Below are positions 1-8,824 of a stretch of DNA of 22,084 nt, piece by piece. The DNA comes from Pelagibacteraceae bacterium TMED65 (GTDB lineage: Bacteria; Pseudomonadota; Alphaproteobacteria; TMED127), in the NCBI GenBank assembly GCA_002167215.1, contig NHDS01000011.1:9506-31589 (forward strand), in the 5' to 3' direction. Each line of letters begins with the position of its first letter. The stretch's first letter is position 1. The notes under the pieces are model-generated. The model worked only from the letters and a program-made list of their open reading frames with translations, was not told the origin of the DNA and searched no databases. A program made the translations under genes and the position numbers.

Positions 1-1085
1 AAGCAATATAATTCTAAATTTTCTGAGAATTTTATTAAATTTTTATTTGAGTCCAATATCCCTCTATGTTTGAGTGCTTTGCTCCAGGCAAAAATTGAGG
101 CAACAGGATTAGTTGATGTTTCTTTTCCTTTTTGATGCTGTCTAAAATGACTTGTCACAGTTCCATGTGCGGCTTCAGTTTTTAAAATCTGACCATCAGG
201 ACTTTGCAGAACAGAAGACATTAATCCAAGAGAGCCAAATCCTTGAGCAACAAGATCTGACATGACATCTCCGTCATAATTCTTACAAGCCCAAACAAAT
301 CCACCACTCCATTTCATTAAGCAAGCAACCATATCATCAATTAATCTATGTTGATAAAAAATATTTTTCTGTTCAAATATTTTTTTAAAATCTTTTTGGT
401 ATAATTCATCAAATATTTCTTTAAATGATTCATCATACTTTTGAAGAATTGTATTTTTTGTTGATAAAAAAAGAGAAAAGTTCCTTTTTATTGAAAAGTT
501 AAAACAAGAGTAAGCAAAATCTTTAATTGAATCAAAATTGTTGAAGTATGCTAATCCAACACCATCAGAATTAAAATGATGTATCTCAATTTCTTCTTTG
601 ACTTTGTTTTTCTCTTCATAAACAAGTTTCAGTTTACCATTTGCTTTTGTCAAAATCTCTTTTGATCTATATATGTCTCCAAATGCATGTCGAGCAATAA
701 CAACTGGTTGATTCCAGTGATTTACAATTTTAGGAATTTTATCAACAATGATTGGTTCGCGAAAGATAGTTCCATTTAGTATGTTTCTAATTGTTCCATT
801 AGGTGATGGATATTTTCTCTTAAGATTATATTCTTTTACTCTTTTATGATCAGGAGTAATTGTTGCACATTTAACTCCGACTTTATTTTTTTTAATTGCA
901 TTGGCAGCTTCAACAGTAATCTTATCATCACATCTATCTCTGTTTTCTAGACTCAAGTCATAACTTATCAAATTAATATCAATAAAAGGTGAGATAAGTT
1001 CATTTTTAATTTTACTCCACAGCACTCTTGCCATTTCGTCTCCATCTATATCAACTAAAGGGTTTTTGACTAATAATTTTGACAT
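1..1085 (-). CDS. icd: NADP-dependent isocitrate dehydrogenase, 3' end cut by window edge
   Basis: Oxidative decarboxylation of isocitrate to 2-oxoglutarate with NADP+, in the cytosolic TCA cycle. The ATG at 1085 opens 361 in-window codons with no stop, and roughly 40 C-terminal residues are lost off the left edge (the family is about 400-410 aa). The protein is of the eukaryote-like dimeric type. It begins MSKLLVKNPLVDIDGDEMAR. The substrate loop SPNGTIRN covers residues 94-101, and Ser94, Arg100, Arg109 and Arg132 (in ARHAFGD) fall at the same numbers as in human IDH1. A catalytic aspartate region (NYDGDVMSD) and an AAHGTVT segment follow. The gene is divergent from the LysM gene across a 184-bp gap. 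Identification is secure from the conserved blocks; only the C terminus is unseen. Confidence 0.96.
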   Translation of the reverse strand, partial: MSKLLVKNPLVDIDGDEMARVLWSKIKNELISPFIDINLISYDLSLENRDRCDDKITVEAANAIKKNKVGVKCATITPDHKRVKEYNLKRKYPSPNGTIRNILNGTIFREPIIVDKIPKIVNHWNQPVVIARHAFGDIYRSKEILTKANGKLKLVYEEKNKVKEEIEIHHFNSDGVGLAYFNNFDSIKDFAYSCFNFSIKRNFSLFLSTKNTILQKYDESFKEIFDELYQKDFKKIFEQKNIFYQHRLIDDMVACLMKWSGGFVWACKNYDGDVMSDLVAQGFGSLGLMSSVLQSPDGQILKTEAAHGTVTSHFRQHQKGKETSTNPVASIFAWSKALKHRGILDSNKNLIKFSENLELYC

Positions 1086-1269
1086 TCTAATTAAATATTA
1101 CTATCAGATTTATAACAATACGGATTGGACTAGATGAGAGCATAAACTTTTTATATTATTTATTTATTGTTTTAATTTATTTTTTTAGCAGTTACATCAT
1201 TTAAATAAAAAATAAATAGCATTGGAAAATAGAAATTTGGATATATTATAAAATAAAAAAAAATAAAAG
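1086..1269. other. Divergent intergenic region between icd and the LysM gene
   Basis: This 184-bp, very AT-rich gap must hold the start signals of both icd (minus) and the LysM-psd-pssA operon (plus). I see one fair plus-strand promoter near 1222-1249. On the minus strand an AT-rich, TATAAA-like stretch lies about 25 bp upstream of icd, without a convincing -35. No stable hairpin, small ORF or RNA gene is visible. Confidence 0.5.
1222..1249 (+). promoter_or_regulatory. Putative housekeeping promoter for the LysM-psd-pssA operon
   Basis: TTGGAA (1222-1227), a 16-bp spacer and TATTAT (1244-1249) form a reasonable sigma-70-type promoter. The predicted start near 1256 leaves a leader of about 14 nt before the ATG at 1270. 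In DNA this AT-rich, -10-like hexamers are common, so the -35 match carries the call. Confidence 0.4.
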
Positions 1270-2247
1270 ATGAACAAAGAATTTAAAATACTTTCAATTT
1301 TATCAACATTGACGTTAATAATTTACATTTTTTTTCCAAACATTAAAGATGATGAAGTAAATGAAAATAGTCAACTGCAGAAGATTGAAAAAGAATCAAT
1401 AGCAGAGAATAAAACTGATAAACAGCTAGAAGACTTTTTGTTAACTTTTGATATTGTTAGAGTATCTCAATCTGGAGAGACGGTAATTGCCGGAAAATCT
1501 GAACCAAATATTTCAATTGATTTGTTAAATAAAAATAAAATAATTACAACGTTGGAATCAGATGAAAATGGAGAATGGGTTTGGGTTAGCGAAGAGCCAT
1601 TGGTCGAAGAATATTTGGAGTTAAAATTAAAATATAAAGACCCACTGGGCAATGTTTTTTTTTCTGACCAAACAATAGTAGTTTTAAATGATAGTAAACC
1701 TAATGTAAGCCCAATTGTTGTTAAAATCTTATCAAGTAATAATGAAAAAATAGATTTTTTAAATCTAGAATATGTTTCTGATGGTCTTACCTTGGATTTA
1801 GCGAACATTTCACCAAATGGAATATTATCTTTATCAGGAAGAACGTTGTCAGGACATGAATTAAATTTAGAAAGTCCAAATTTAAAAAATAAAAAATTTT
1901 TTTCTAATGAAAATGGTCATTGGAGTATTAGTTTTAAGACAAATAGAAATCATCAAGATAAGGTTCGAATCTTTACTAAAATTCAAGATGAAGTTATCTC
2001 GTTATCTTTTGATCTTTCTAAATTTAATTTTGAATCAACTAAAAATTCCCTAGACTTTAAAAAAAACCAAATAATTGTTAAAGAGGGTAATAGTTTATGG
2101 CGGATAGCTAGACAAACAATGGGAAGTGGAATCTTTTATTCTCAGATATTTAAAAATAACAAAAAGAAAATAAAAAATCCAGATCTTATTTTTCCGGGAC
2201 AAGTTTTTAATATTCCAATATTAACCAATAAAATTTCTTATGAATAA
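1270..2247 (+). CDS. Membrane-anchored Ig-like/LysM domain protein
   Basis: A 325-aa envelope protein. Residues 7-24 form one hydrophobic segment that should anchor it in the inner membrane, with the rest periplasmic. Residues about 57-140 look like a bacterial Ig-like beta-sandwich (VIAGKSEPNISIDLL, then ESDENGEWVWV), and a second weaker copy (LSGRTLSGHELNL, then NENGHWSISF) sits near 180-225. Residues about 268-317 are a canonical LysM domain: VKEGNSLWRIARQTMG, then NPDLIFPGQVFNIP. LysM binds the glycan strands of peptidoglycan. The same architecture is widespread and poorly characterised in Alphaproteobacteria. The stop overlaps the start of psd by 8 bp, so translation is probably coupled. 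A cell-wall-linked structural or regulatory role is inferred; no catalytic domain is visible. Confidence 0.85.
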   Translation: MNKEFKILSILSTLTLIIYIFFPNIKDDEVNENSQLQKIEKESIAENKTDKQLEDFLLTFDIVRVSQSGETVIAGKSEPNISIDLLNKNKIITTLESDENGEWVWVSEEPLVEEYLELKLKYKDPLGNVFFSDQTIVVLNDSKPNVSPIVVKILSSNNEKIDFLNLEYVSDGLTLDLANISPNGILSLSGRTLSGHELNLESPNLKNKKFFSNENGHWSISFKTNRNHQDKVRIFTKIQDEVISLSFDLSKFNFESTKNSLDFKKNQIIVKEGNSLWRIARQTMGSGIFYSQIFKNNKKKIKNPDLIFPGQVFNIPILTNKISYE

Positions 2248-2980
2248 AAAAAGCGATTTTTTTGATAGGTTAAGTGAATCATTAAAAGATTTAGAATCTA
2301 TTAAAAAATATATACCACCAATTAATAGTGCTGGGTACCCATTTATTGTCATTTTTATTATAGGAACTATAATCCTTTCTTTCTTTTCGGATTTTTTGGG
2401 TTGGATTGGAATTATACTAAGTATTTGGTGTGTATATTTTTTTCGAGATCCTAATAGAACAATTCCAAAAACTGATAACATTCTAGTTGCGCCAGCGGAT
2501 GGAAAAATAATAAAAATCTCATCCACATCATCACCTGAAAATCTAAGTGATAACAAGAAAGAAGAAATGAATAAAATTTCAATTTTTATGAATGTTTTTA
2601 ACGTTCATGTTAATAGAATACCAATAAGTGGAAAAATTGTTTGGTTAAAATATGTGCCAGGAGCTTTCTTTAATGCATCTTTCGATAAATCAAGTGAATT
2701 GAACGAAAGAATGATATCTAAAATCGAAATAAAAAAAAACGTTTACATCTATGTGGTTCAAATAGCTGGTTTGATTGCAAGAAGAATAAAGTGTGAACTT
2801 GAAGAAAATCAAAATGTTAAATTAGGAGACCGTTTTGGTATAATAAGATTTGGAAGTAGGGTGGATTTATATCTACCTAAATCTTTTAATATTTCTGTGT
2901 TAGAAAATCAGACAATGATATCAGGTGAAACAATTGTTGCTCAGACGCAAAATTTCGATAATAAATCTTCAAAAAATTAG
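2240..2980 (+). CDS. psd: Phosphatidylserine decarboxylase proenzyme (short type)
   Basis: Decarboxylates phosphatidylserine to phosphatidylethanolamine at the inner membrane. The 246-aa protein has two hydrophobic stretches at about 33-50 and 52-68, followed by YFFRDPNRTIP, VAPADGK (83-89 region), FMNVFNVHVNRIP and YVPGAFFNA, all family signatures. The self-cleavage site is Gly205-Ser206 in RFGSRVDLYLP. Cleavage would leave a small alpha chain whose N-terminal serine becomes the pyruvoyl cofactor. The GS site and the length of about 220-250 aa match the short bacterial/archaeal class, not the longer E. coli enzyme with its LGST site. The gene is translationally coupled to the LysM gene and lies 8 bp before pssA, which supplies its substrate. 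Confidence 0.95.
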   Translation: MNKKSDFFDRLSESLKDLESIKKYIPPINSAGYPFIVIFIIGTIILSFFSDFLGWIGIILSIWCVYFFRDPNRTIPKTDNILVAPADGKIIKISSTSSPENLSDNKKEEMNKISIFMNVFNVHVNRIPISGKIVWLKYVPGAFFNASFDKSSELNERMISKIEIKKNVYIYVVQIAGLIARRIKCELEENQNVKLGDRFGIIRFGSRVDLYLPKSFNISVLENQTMISGETIVAQTQNFDNKSSKN

Positions 2981-2988
2981 TAAAGGTA

Positions 2989-3699
2989 ATGAAAAAATTA
3001 TCTCTTAGAAGTTTAATTCCTAATTTGTTCACTTTTATTTCATTAACATTTGGATTATCTGCTATAAAGTTTGCAGTTGATCAAAAATTTGAAATGGCCG
3101 TATCCTTAATTGTATTTGCTTCTTTTCTAGATAACATAGACGGCAAACTTGCAAGACTTCTTAAAACAAATTCTGATTTTGGTGTTGAGTTGGATTCTTT
3201 GTCAGATTTTATAAGTTTTGGTATTGCTCCTGCTATTGTTGTATATTTATGGTCAAAATCATTGTTTTATGAGAGTAGTTGGGCTGTTGTTATATTTTAT
3301 GCAATATGTTCATCTTCAAGACTTGCAAAGTTTAATCTTTCAAACTTTGAAAATAAAAATGATTCTAAGAAAATTAAGTTTTTTTCAGGTATTTCTACTC
3401 CGGCAGCTGCTGGCCTTACATTATTACCGATGATGTTTTTTTTTAGGTTCAATCCGACAATTAATGAAAATCTTATTAAATTTTATTTGTTTGTCCCTGC
3501 AATCCTCATGATAACAAATATTCCCACATATTCCTTGAAAGGAATAAAGTTTGAGAAAAAAAAAATTTCGTTCTTAATCATTTTACTGGCAAGTTTTTTG
3601 TCTCTTCTTATCACTGACTTTTGGTTGGCTATGATAATATTGATAATTGTTTACTTTATGAGTATTCCTTTTGCGATTTATGATTTTAAAAAGAATTAA
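2989..3699 (+). CDS. pssA: CDP-diacylglycerol-serine O-phosphatidyltransferase
   Basis: Integral-membrane enzyme that joins serine to CDP-diacylglycerol, giving phosphatidylserine and CMP. The full CDP-alcohol phosphotransferase motif DxxDGxxAR(x8)GxxxDxxxD is present at residues 48-73 (Asp48, Asp51, Gly52, Ala55, Arg56, Gly65, Asp69, Asp73). The rest is mostly hydrophobic and fits six to eight membrane segments. The length of 236 aa is usual for the Bacillus/alphaproteobacterial PssA type. A short purine run AAAGG lies just upstream of the ATG. Together with psd it completes phosphatidylethanolamine synthesis. Its last 14 bp overlap the convergent end of the RND gene, leaving no room for a terminator. 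Confidence 0.95.
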   Translation: MKKLSLRSLIPNLFTFISLTFGLSAIKFAVDQKFEMAVSLIVFASFLDNIDGKLARLLKTNSDFGVELDSLSDFISFGIAPAIVVYLWSKSLFYESSWAVVIFYAICSSSRLAKFNLSNFENKNDSKKIKFFSGISTPAAAGLTLLPMMFFFRFNPTINENLIKFYLFVPAILMITNIPTYSLKGIKFEKKKISFLIILLASFLSLLITDFWLAMIILIIVYFMSIPFAIYDFKKN

Positions 3700-6600
3700 G
3701 AAATTTTGACTTTTCCCCAATATAAATCAGACAAGGGGTAATAACTAGTGTTAAAATAAATGAAACCATCACACCAAAAACCATCGCATTAGATAATTGT
3801 ATCCACCATTGGGAGCTTGGGCTTCCAAAATTAATTTGTGCATCTAAGAAATTTATATTAAGACCCATTGCCATCGGTATAAGTCCAAAGAATGTAGTTA
3901 ATGTTGTCAAAAGTACTGGTCTTAATCTTTGAACTCCCGTTCGAATTATTGCCTCTTTGATATTCTCACCTCTTTTTCTTAAGTTCTTATAAGTATCAAG
4001 TAGAACAATGTTGTTGTTTACAACAATACCAGCTAATGCAATAATTCCAATACCGCTCATAATTATACCAAAGGGCTTGTCTGATATTAGAAGGCCTATC
4101 ATGACACCTATAGTTGAGAAAATAACTGCACTTAAAATTATAAAACAATAATAAAAACTATTAAAAGTTGCTATTAAGATAATTGTGATTAAGAAAAGGG
4201 ATATAAAAAAGGCTTTCATTAAAAAAGCTTTTGCTTCGTTTTGATCTTCCTCTTGACCAGTGAAAATTATCTTTGAGTTAAAAGAATTCTCTGAATTATT
4301 TAGCCAATTATTGATTTCTTTTACTTTGTTATTACTAACTACACCCTCTTTAACATCAAATTTAATCGTCTTTGAATTAATTGTTTGATATCTAGTTATC
4401 TTTCCAATTTTTTTTTTTGGAACTCTGTTAACAAAAAGACTTAAAGCAACTGGTCCCATTTTCCCCTCAACCAGAATATCGTCTAACTCATCAAGTGTTC
4501 TAAATTTTTTGGCATATTTTACTACAATATCAATTTCGTCATCACTATCAGAGGGCATAAATTCTGTAACCTTAAGACCATGTGTTAACATTTGAATGGC
4601 ATTACCAACGGTTTGAATTTCTACACCATGTTTGCCTGCTTGCTCTCTATCGATTAGAAGCTCCCATTCAATTCCTGGGTTGTCAATGTCGGTGTCAATA
4701 TTTTTTAACCACGATCTATTCTTCAGAAAATTATATAAAGTAGTGGTGTCTTGAATTAATTTCGGAAGGTCATTATTGACAATGTAAATTTCAACATCCT
4801 TGTCTTTTGGTGGCCCGTCCTTTTTTTCTATAAATTCTAAATAAATTCCAGGAAATTTATTTGTCTTATTCTTTAGATCATTAAGTATTCTTTTAGCCTG
4901 AGGTCTTTTTTTCCAGTTGATCAATTCAATTTTTATACTACCTATTACGTCATCTGATTCATTTTTTTTTTGTCCTTTTACAAAACCACTTCTTGAATAA
5001 ATATTTCTTATATATTCATTGTCTAAAATTTCATTTTCGATTTTCTTAACAATTTTGTCTTTTTCGTTTGGTGAAAAGTTTCCTCGTGCATGAATAACAA
5101 TTTCAGCATAGTCAGGTTCTATTGGTGGAAAGTATTCTACTCCTTTCCCAAATCTCACATAAAGAAGCTGAACAAATAAAAGGAAAATGAGAGTAAGAGA
5201 TATTAGTTTTTTAGGGTTATCTAAAGAATATTCTATTATTTTAATATATTTTGCTTGCATACCACTAATTTTTTTAAGATCACCCTTTTCTAAAAGATTT
5301 AGATTTTTCATACTTTGTTCTGATATTGCTTTGTCATAACCAAAAATACCACCAATTGTAGGAATAAAAACAAGTGCCATTAGTAGTGAGGATGATAAAA
5401 CGGCTAAAAGTGTTACTGGTAAAAAGAACATAAATTCTCCAGCCACTCCAGGCCAAAATATTAGGGGAAAAAAAGCAGCCAGTGTTGTTAAAGTAGATGC
5501 AAGTACCGGAAGAAACATTTTTTTTGCTGACATTATAAAAACTTTTTGTTTTTCAATTCCCTCATTTGACCTTCTGTTAGCATATTCAACAACAATTATT
5601 GCGCCATCAATTAAAATGCCAACTGATAAAATAAGCGCAAACAACACTACAACATTTATTGTTACATTGAAGAATGAGAGAATTATCATTGATAACAGAA
5701 ATGATGAAGGTATTGAAATGCTTACTAGTAAAGCTGATTTCCATCCCATAAAAAGAATTATTATTATTAAAACAATTAAAGTTGCAAGAATTACATTGTT
5801 TTCTAAATCCTTAATTTGGTTTTTTATTTTTTCTGATTCATCTTGAAAAATTCCAATTTTTAAAAAATTAGGAACGGTTTCACGAGTATTTTTTAACGAA
5901 TTTTTAATTTTATTTATCGTTTTTATAATATTTTCACCTGTCCTTTTTGAAATCTCAAGTATAATTGCATTTTCACCATTATTTCTTGCATACCCAATTT
6001 TATCTTTAAACGAATCTCTTACTTCAGCTACATCTTTTAATGTTACAACTGAGTTGTTCGTTGATTTAATTGGTATATTCAACAGATCTTCTCGATTCTC
6101 AATAAGACTAGGAATTTTAATATTGAAACTACCTTTTTCATTACTTAATGTTCCAGCAGGAATCATGAGGTTACTATTTGCTATTGAGGACAAAACATCT
6201 TTGTGTGTAAGTCCATAATTCTCGACGATTTTAGGATTTACTATTATGTTGATTTGTCTATCACTTTCTCCTAACGTGGACACTTCCAAGACTTCAGAAA
6301 AAGATTCTATTTTTCTTTTTAAAAATTTAGCATATTTTTGAATTATTCTATCATCTACATTACCTGAGATTGCTACGGCAAGAACTGGAAATCTAGATAA
6401 ATTTATTTCAGTAGCCCTTGGCTCTTCAGTTTCTTCTGGAAGTTTGCTCTTTGTTATATCTATTTTTACTCGGGTTTCAGATAATGCCTTATTTGAATCA
6501 AAACCAGCGTCAAATTCTAAAATAATATTTCCTCCACCAAGATATGAATTAGAGGATATTTTTTTTACACCTTCAATATTTTTTAGTTCCTTTTCAAATG

Positions 6601-6790
6601 GCTTTATTAAAAGTCTTTCAGCATCAGTTGGAGAAATCCCTTTATGTGTTATTGTTGTATAGATTACTGGTAAACTAATATCTGGATCAGACTCTTTGGG
6701 TAAGGTAATATATTTATACAACCCAAAGAAAATAAAGAAAAATAAAAAAGTCAGAATAAGTTTTCTTTGATTAAGTAATTTTTCAATCAT
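3686..6790 (-). CDS. RND-family efflux transporter permease (AcrB-like)
   Basis: Proton-driven inner-membrane efflux pump of 1034 aa, the normal RND length. TM1 is at residues about 11-29. Two large periplasmic loops alternate with membrane blocks near 335-480 and 865-1020, giving the usual 12-TM duplicated layout. In TM4 the proton-relay motif reads GILIDGAIIVVEYANRRSNEG, with Asp395; the second aspartate of the AcrB DD pair is Gly, as in several other RND branches. TM10 carries GIVVNNNIVLLDT where AcrB has its lysine. The start overlaps the adaptor gene by 8 bp, so the two form an operon. No outer-membrane factor is in the window, so a TolC-like protein would have to be encoded elsewhere. 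The substrate cannot be read from the sequence. Confidence 0.93.
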   Translation of the reverse strand: MIEKLLNQRKLILTFLFFFIFFGLYKYITLPKESDPDISLPVIYTTITHKGISPTDAERLLIKPFEKELKNIEGVKKISSNSYLGGGNIILEFDAGFDSNKALSETRVKIDITKSKLPEETEEPRATEINLSRFPVLAVAISGNVDDRIIQKYAKFLKRKIESFSEVLEVSTLGESDRQINIIVNPKIVENYGLTHKDVLSSIANSNLMIPAGTLSNEKGSFNIKIPSLIENREDLLNIPIKSTNNSVVTLKDVAEVRDSFKDKIGYARNNGENAIILEISKRTGENIIKTINKIKNSLKNTRETVPNFLKIGIFQDESEKIKNQIKDLENNVILATLIVLIIIILFMGWKSALLVSISIPSSFLLSMIILSFFNVTINVVVLFALILSVGILIDGAIIVVEYANRRSNEGIEKQKVFIMSAKKMFLPVLASTLTTLAAFFPLIFWPGVAGEFMFFLPVTLLAVLSSSLLMALVFIPTIGGIFGYDKAISEQSMKNLNLLEKGDLKKISGMQAKYIKIIEYSLDNPKKLISLTLIFLLFVQLLYVRFGKGVEYFPPIEPDYAEIVIHARGNFSPNEKDKIVKKIENEILDNEYIRNIYSRSGFVKGQKKNESDDVIGSIKIELINWKKRPQAKRILNDLKNKTNKFPGIYLEFIEKKDGPPKDKDVEIYIVNNDLPKLIQDTTTLYNFLKNRSWLKNIDTDIDNPGIEWELLIDREQAGKHGVEIQTVGNAIQMLTHGLKVTEFMPSDSDDEIDIVVKYAKKFRTLDELDDILVEGKMGPVALSLFVNRVPKKKIGKITRYQTINSKTIKFDVKEGVVSNNKVKEINNWLNNSENSFNSKIIFTGQEEDQNEAKAFLMKAFFISLFLITIILIATFNSFYYCFIILSAVIFSTIGVMIGLLISDKPFGIIMSGIGIIALAGIVVNNNIVLLDTYKNLRKRGENIKEAIIRTGVQRLRPVLLTTLTTFFGLIPMAMGLNINFLDAQINFGSPSSQWWIQLSNAMVFGVMVSFILTLVITPCLIYIGEKSKFLNSF

Positions 6791-7826
6791 TTTTAATTAT
6801 TGTATTTACCTGTTCACCATCAACTGTAAAGTCTTGTCCCTGAGTAATAATTGAAACTTTATTTCTACTATTAATTTCTTGAGAACCTATCCAAAATCCA
6901 TCTCCTGTATCGCTTAATATTTCTACAGGGATGAATCTTACTCTTTCGTTAGTTATAATTTTTATTCCAACTTGTCCTTTATTATTAAGTGTTACAAGTG
7001 AGGAAGGAATAAAATAAGCATTTTTTGCAGGACCATCAATAACTATTTCGCTCGATAGTCCGCTAATAATCTTATTTTTTTTGTTTTTTACTTTTACTTG
7101 GATTTTAAAGTTTCTAGTTGTAGGATCAGAGGTTTTAGAAATATAACTTACAATTCCAGTTACTGGATTATTTCCCACTATTACTTTTGCATTTTGGTTG
7201 ATTTTAATATTATTAATCTCTTTTTCATTAGCTGTTGCTTCAATAAGAATGGGATCAAGATCTACAATCTTTGCAATTGAATCACCTTTTTTTACATAAT
7301 CACCCAATTCAACATAACTATCTTCAACATTACTATCAAATGGTATAGACACTTTTGTATTATTTAATTCTACCTGACTTTTTTCATATAAAGCCAAAGC
7401 ATTCTCAAAATTTGTTCTAGATTGACTTAATTTAACATCAGATCTAAAACCTTTTTTATGTAAACTCTCAGCAACCTCAAATTCTTTTTTTCTCTGATTA
7501 AGTAACGCTTCCATTTCTTTAACTTTAGCAACTTTATCTTCTGGGTCTATTAGAAGTAAAACGCTTCCAGCTTTATAAAACAAACCTTTGTCAAACTGTT
7601 TTGAACTTACTTTTCCATTTACTTGTGCTTTTAAAATTACAATTCTCGAAGCTTCAGTAAAACCTCGAAGTTTAATCTTTTTAGAAAATTTCTCTTGAAA
7701 AAAATCTTTAACTTCTACTTTTTTTTTGTATTCAGTAACATCTTTTGGGGCTATCTCTTCATCCTTTTTAAAATAAAGGAATACTGTAGCCAAGGAAAAT
7801 AATACTATTAATAATGTAACCTTCAT
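6783..7826 (-). CDS. RND efflux periplasmic adaptor (membrane-fusion protein)
   Basis: A 347-aa HlyD/AcrA-type adaptor that links the RND pump encoded just downstream to an outer-membrane channel. Residues 3-19 are a hydrophobic N-terminal anchor; there is no lipobox cysteine. The lipoyl-like half-motif ILKAQVNGKVSS, then KAGSVLLLIDPED, covers about 64-97. A coiled-coil hairpin spans about 98-157, the second lipoyl half (FDSNVEDSYVELGDYVKKGD) about 163-182, and beta-barrel and membrane-proximal domains fill the rest. The ATG at 7826 lies 84 bp from the divergent Ppx/GppA gene. Its end overlaps the pump gene by 8 bp, indicating co-expression at a fixed ratio. Confidence 0.92.
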   Translation of the reverse strand: MKVTLLIVLFSLATVFLYFKKDEEIAPKDVTEYKKKVEVKDFFQEKFSKKIKLRGFTEASRIVILKAQVNGKVSSKQFDKGLFYKAGSVLLLIDPEDKVAKVKEMEALLNQRKKEFEVAESLHKKGFRSDVKLSQSRTNFENALALYEKSQVELNNTKVSIPFDSNVEDSYVELGDYVKKGDSIAKIVDLDPILIEATANEKEINNIKINQNAKVIVGNNPVTGIVSYISKTSDPTTRNFKIQVKVKNKKNKIISGLSSEIVIDGPAKNAYFIPSSLVTLNNKGQVGIKIITNERVRFIPVEILSDTGDGFWIGSQEINSRNKVSIITQGQDFTVDGEQVNTIIKND

Positions 7827-7889
7827 ATTTTGTTTTTGTGAAATATAATTCCAAATTTGATTAAATAGTTAATTATTAATAAAATAAAG

Positions 7890-7895
7890 TATAAT
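7890..7895 (+). promoter_or_regulatory. Possible -10 element for the Ppx/GppA-rlmE genes
   Basis: A perfect TATAAT lies 15 bp before the TTG start at 7911, which predicts a leader of only about 9 nt. No convincing -35 is present at 16-18 bp spacing. The surroundings are almost pure A/T, so the call is tentative. Confidence 0.3.
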
Positions 7896-7910
7896 AAATA
7901 AATTTTAAAA

Positions 7911-8819
7911 TTGAAAAAATCAGTATTTGCAGCAATAGATATAGGTAGCTACAATTGTAGGTTAACCATTGTAAAAAAAAATAGTAATGGTTATAAGATT
8001 CTCCATAACTTCTCTAACGGTACAAACCTTATCAAGAATTTGACATTTAATAATGAATTTAATGATCAAAATACTAAAAAAACAATAAAATGTTTAACAA
8101 ATTTTTCAAAAAAACTCTTTGACTATAAAGTCGATGATTACAGATGTATTGCTACAGAGGCATGCAGACAAGTAATAAATCCTTATTTTTTAGTAGACAC
8201 TGTCAGAAAAAAAACTGGATTAAAAATAGAGATAATTTCATCTTATGAAGAAGCTAAACTCTCATTTAAGAGTTGCACTGAATATATCAAAAAAATTGAT
8301 AAAATAGGGATTTTATTTGATATAGGCGGTGGAAGTACAGAATTTACTTTTTTTAATGAAAAAAAAAAATTGTTTAAAACAAAATCTATTTCATACGGTG
8401 TTATAAATTTATCAGAGAAAAATCAATTATTTGGTAATAAATATGTTTTTAATGAATTGAAAGGACATTTTACGAACATTAAAAATGAAATGAAAAAGGA
8501 ATTGAACGAAAATATTATTGCCATTGGTTCTTGTAGTACAATAACAACTTTATGTGCAATTTATCTTAATCTAAAATCTTTTGATTCAAAAAAAATTGAA
8601 AGTTATGAATTAGATAAATCTCAATTATTGAAACTTATAGAATTTATTAATTCTGAATCTAATGAAAATCTCAGAAGAATGCCATGTGTTGGTTCAAAAT
8701 ATTTATTACTTCTCAATGGAATTGAAATTTTAAAAATTATGCTTGAAGCAATTCCACTAAAAAAAGTAATAGTTACACAGAAGGGTTTAAGAGACGGGAT
8801 CATGAGAGGATTTATGTGA
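7911..8819 (+). CDS. ppx: Ppx/GppA family phosphatase (short form)
   Basis: Member of the exopolyphosphatase / pppGpp phosphohydrolase family (ASKHA fold), hydrolysing terminal phosphates of polyphosphate or pppGpp. Phosphate-loop signatures are visible: AAIDIGSYNCRLTIV near the N terminus, ILFDIGGGSTEFTFF at about 134-148, and IAIGSCSTITTLCAI at about 204-218. At 302 aa it holds only the two ASKHA domains and lacks the C-terminal HD-like domain of the roughly 500-aa E. coli enzymes. It starts with TTG; an in-frame stop at 7899-7901 rules out a longer reading frame. Placement directly before rlmE is a recurrent alphaproteobacterial arrangement. Whether polyphosphate or pppGpp is the real substrate cannot be decided from the sequence. 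Confidence 0.9.
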   Translation: MKKSVFAAIDIGSYNCRLTIVKKNSNGYKILHNFSNGTNLIKNLTFNNEFNDQNTKKTIKCLTNFSKKLFDYKVDDYRCIATEACRQVINPYFLVDTVRKKTGLKIEIISSYEEAKLSFKSCTEYIKKIDKIGILFDIGGGSTEFTFFNEKKKLFKTKSISYGVINLSEKNQLFGNKYVFNELKGHFTNIKNEMKKELNENIIAIGSCSTITTLCAIYLNLKSFDSKKIESYELDKSQLLKLIEFINSESNENLRRMPCVGSKYLLLLNGIEILKIMLEAIPLKKVIVTQKGLRDGIMRGFM

Positions 8820-8824
8820 TTTGA

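Noticed and set aside
852..866. A plus-strand GG-N10-GC pattern (AGGAGTAATTGTTGC) resembling a sigma-54 site.
   Set aside because: It lacks the TGGCA box, is antisense inside icd, and is not near a plus-strand start codon; probably chance.
1467..1808. A 113-codon open frame on the minus strand inside the LysM gene, and similar antisense frames inside psd, guaB and rfbF.
   Set aside because: They lie fully over well-supported genes, have no recognisable domains or start signals, and are expected by-products of the codon usage.
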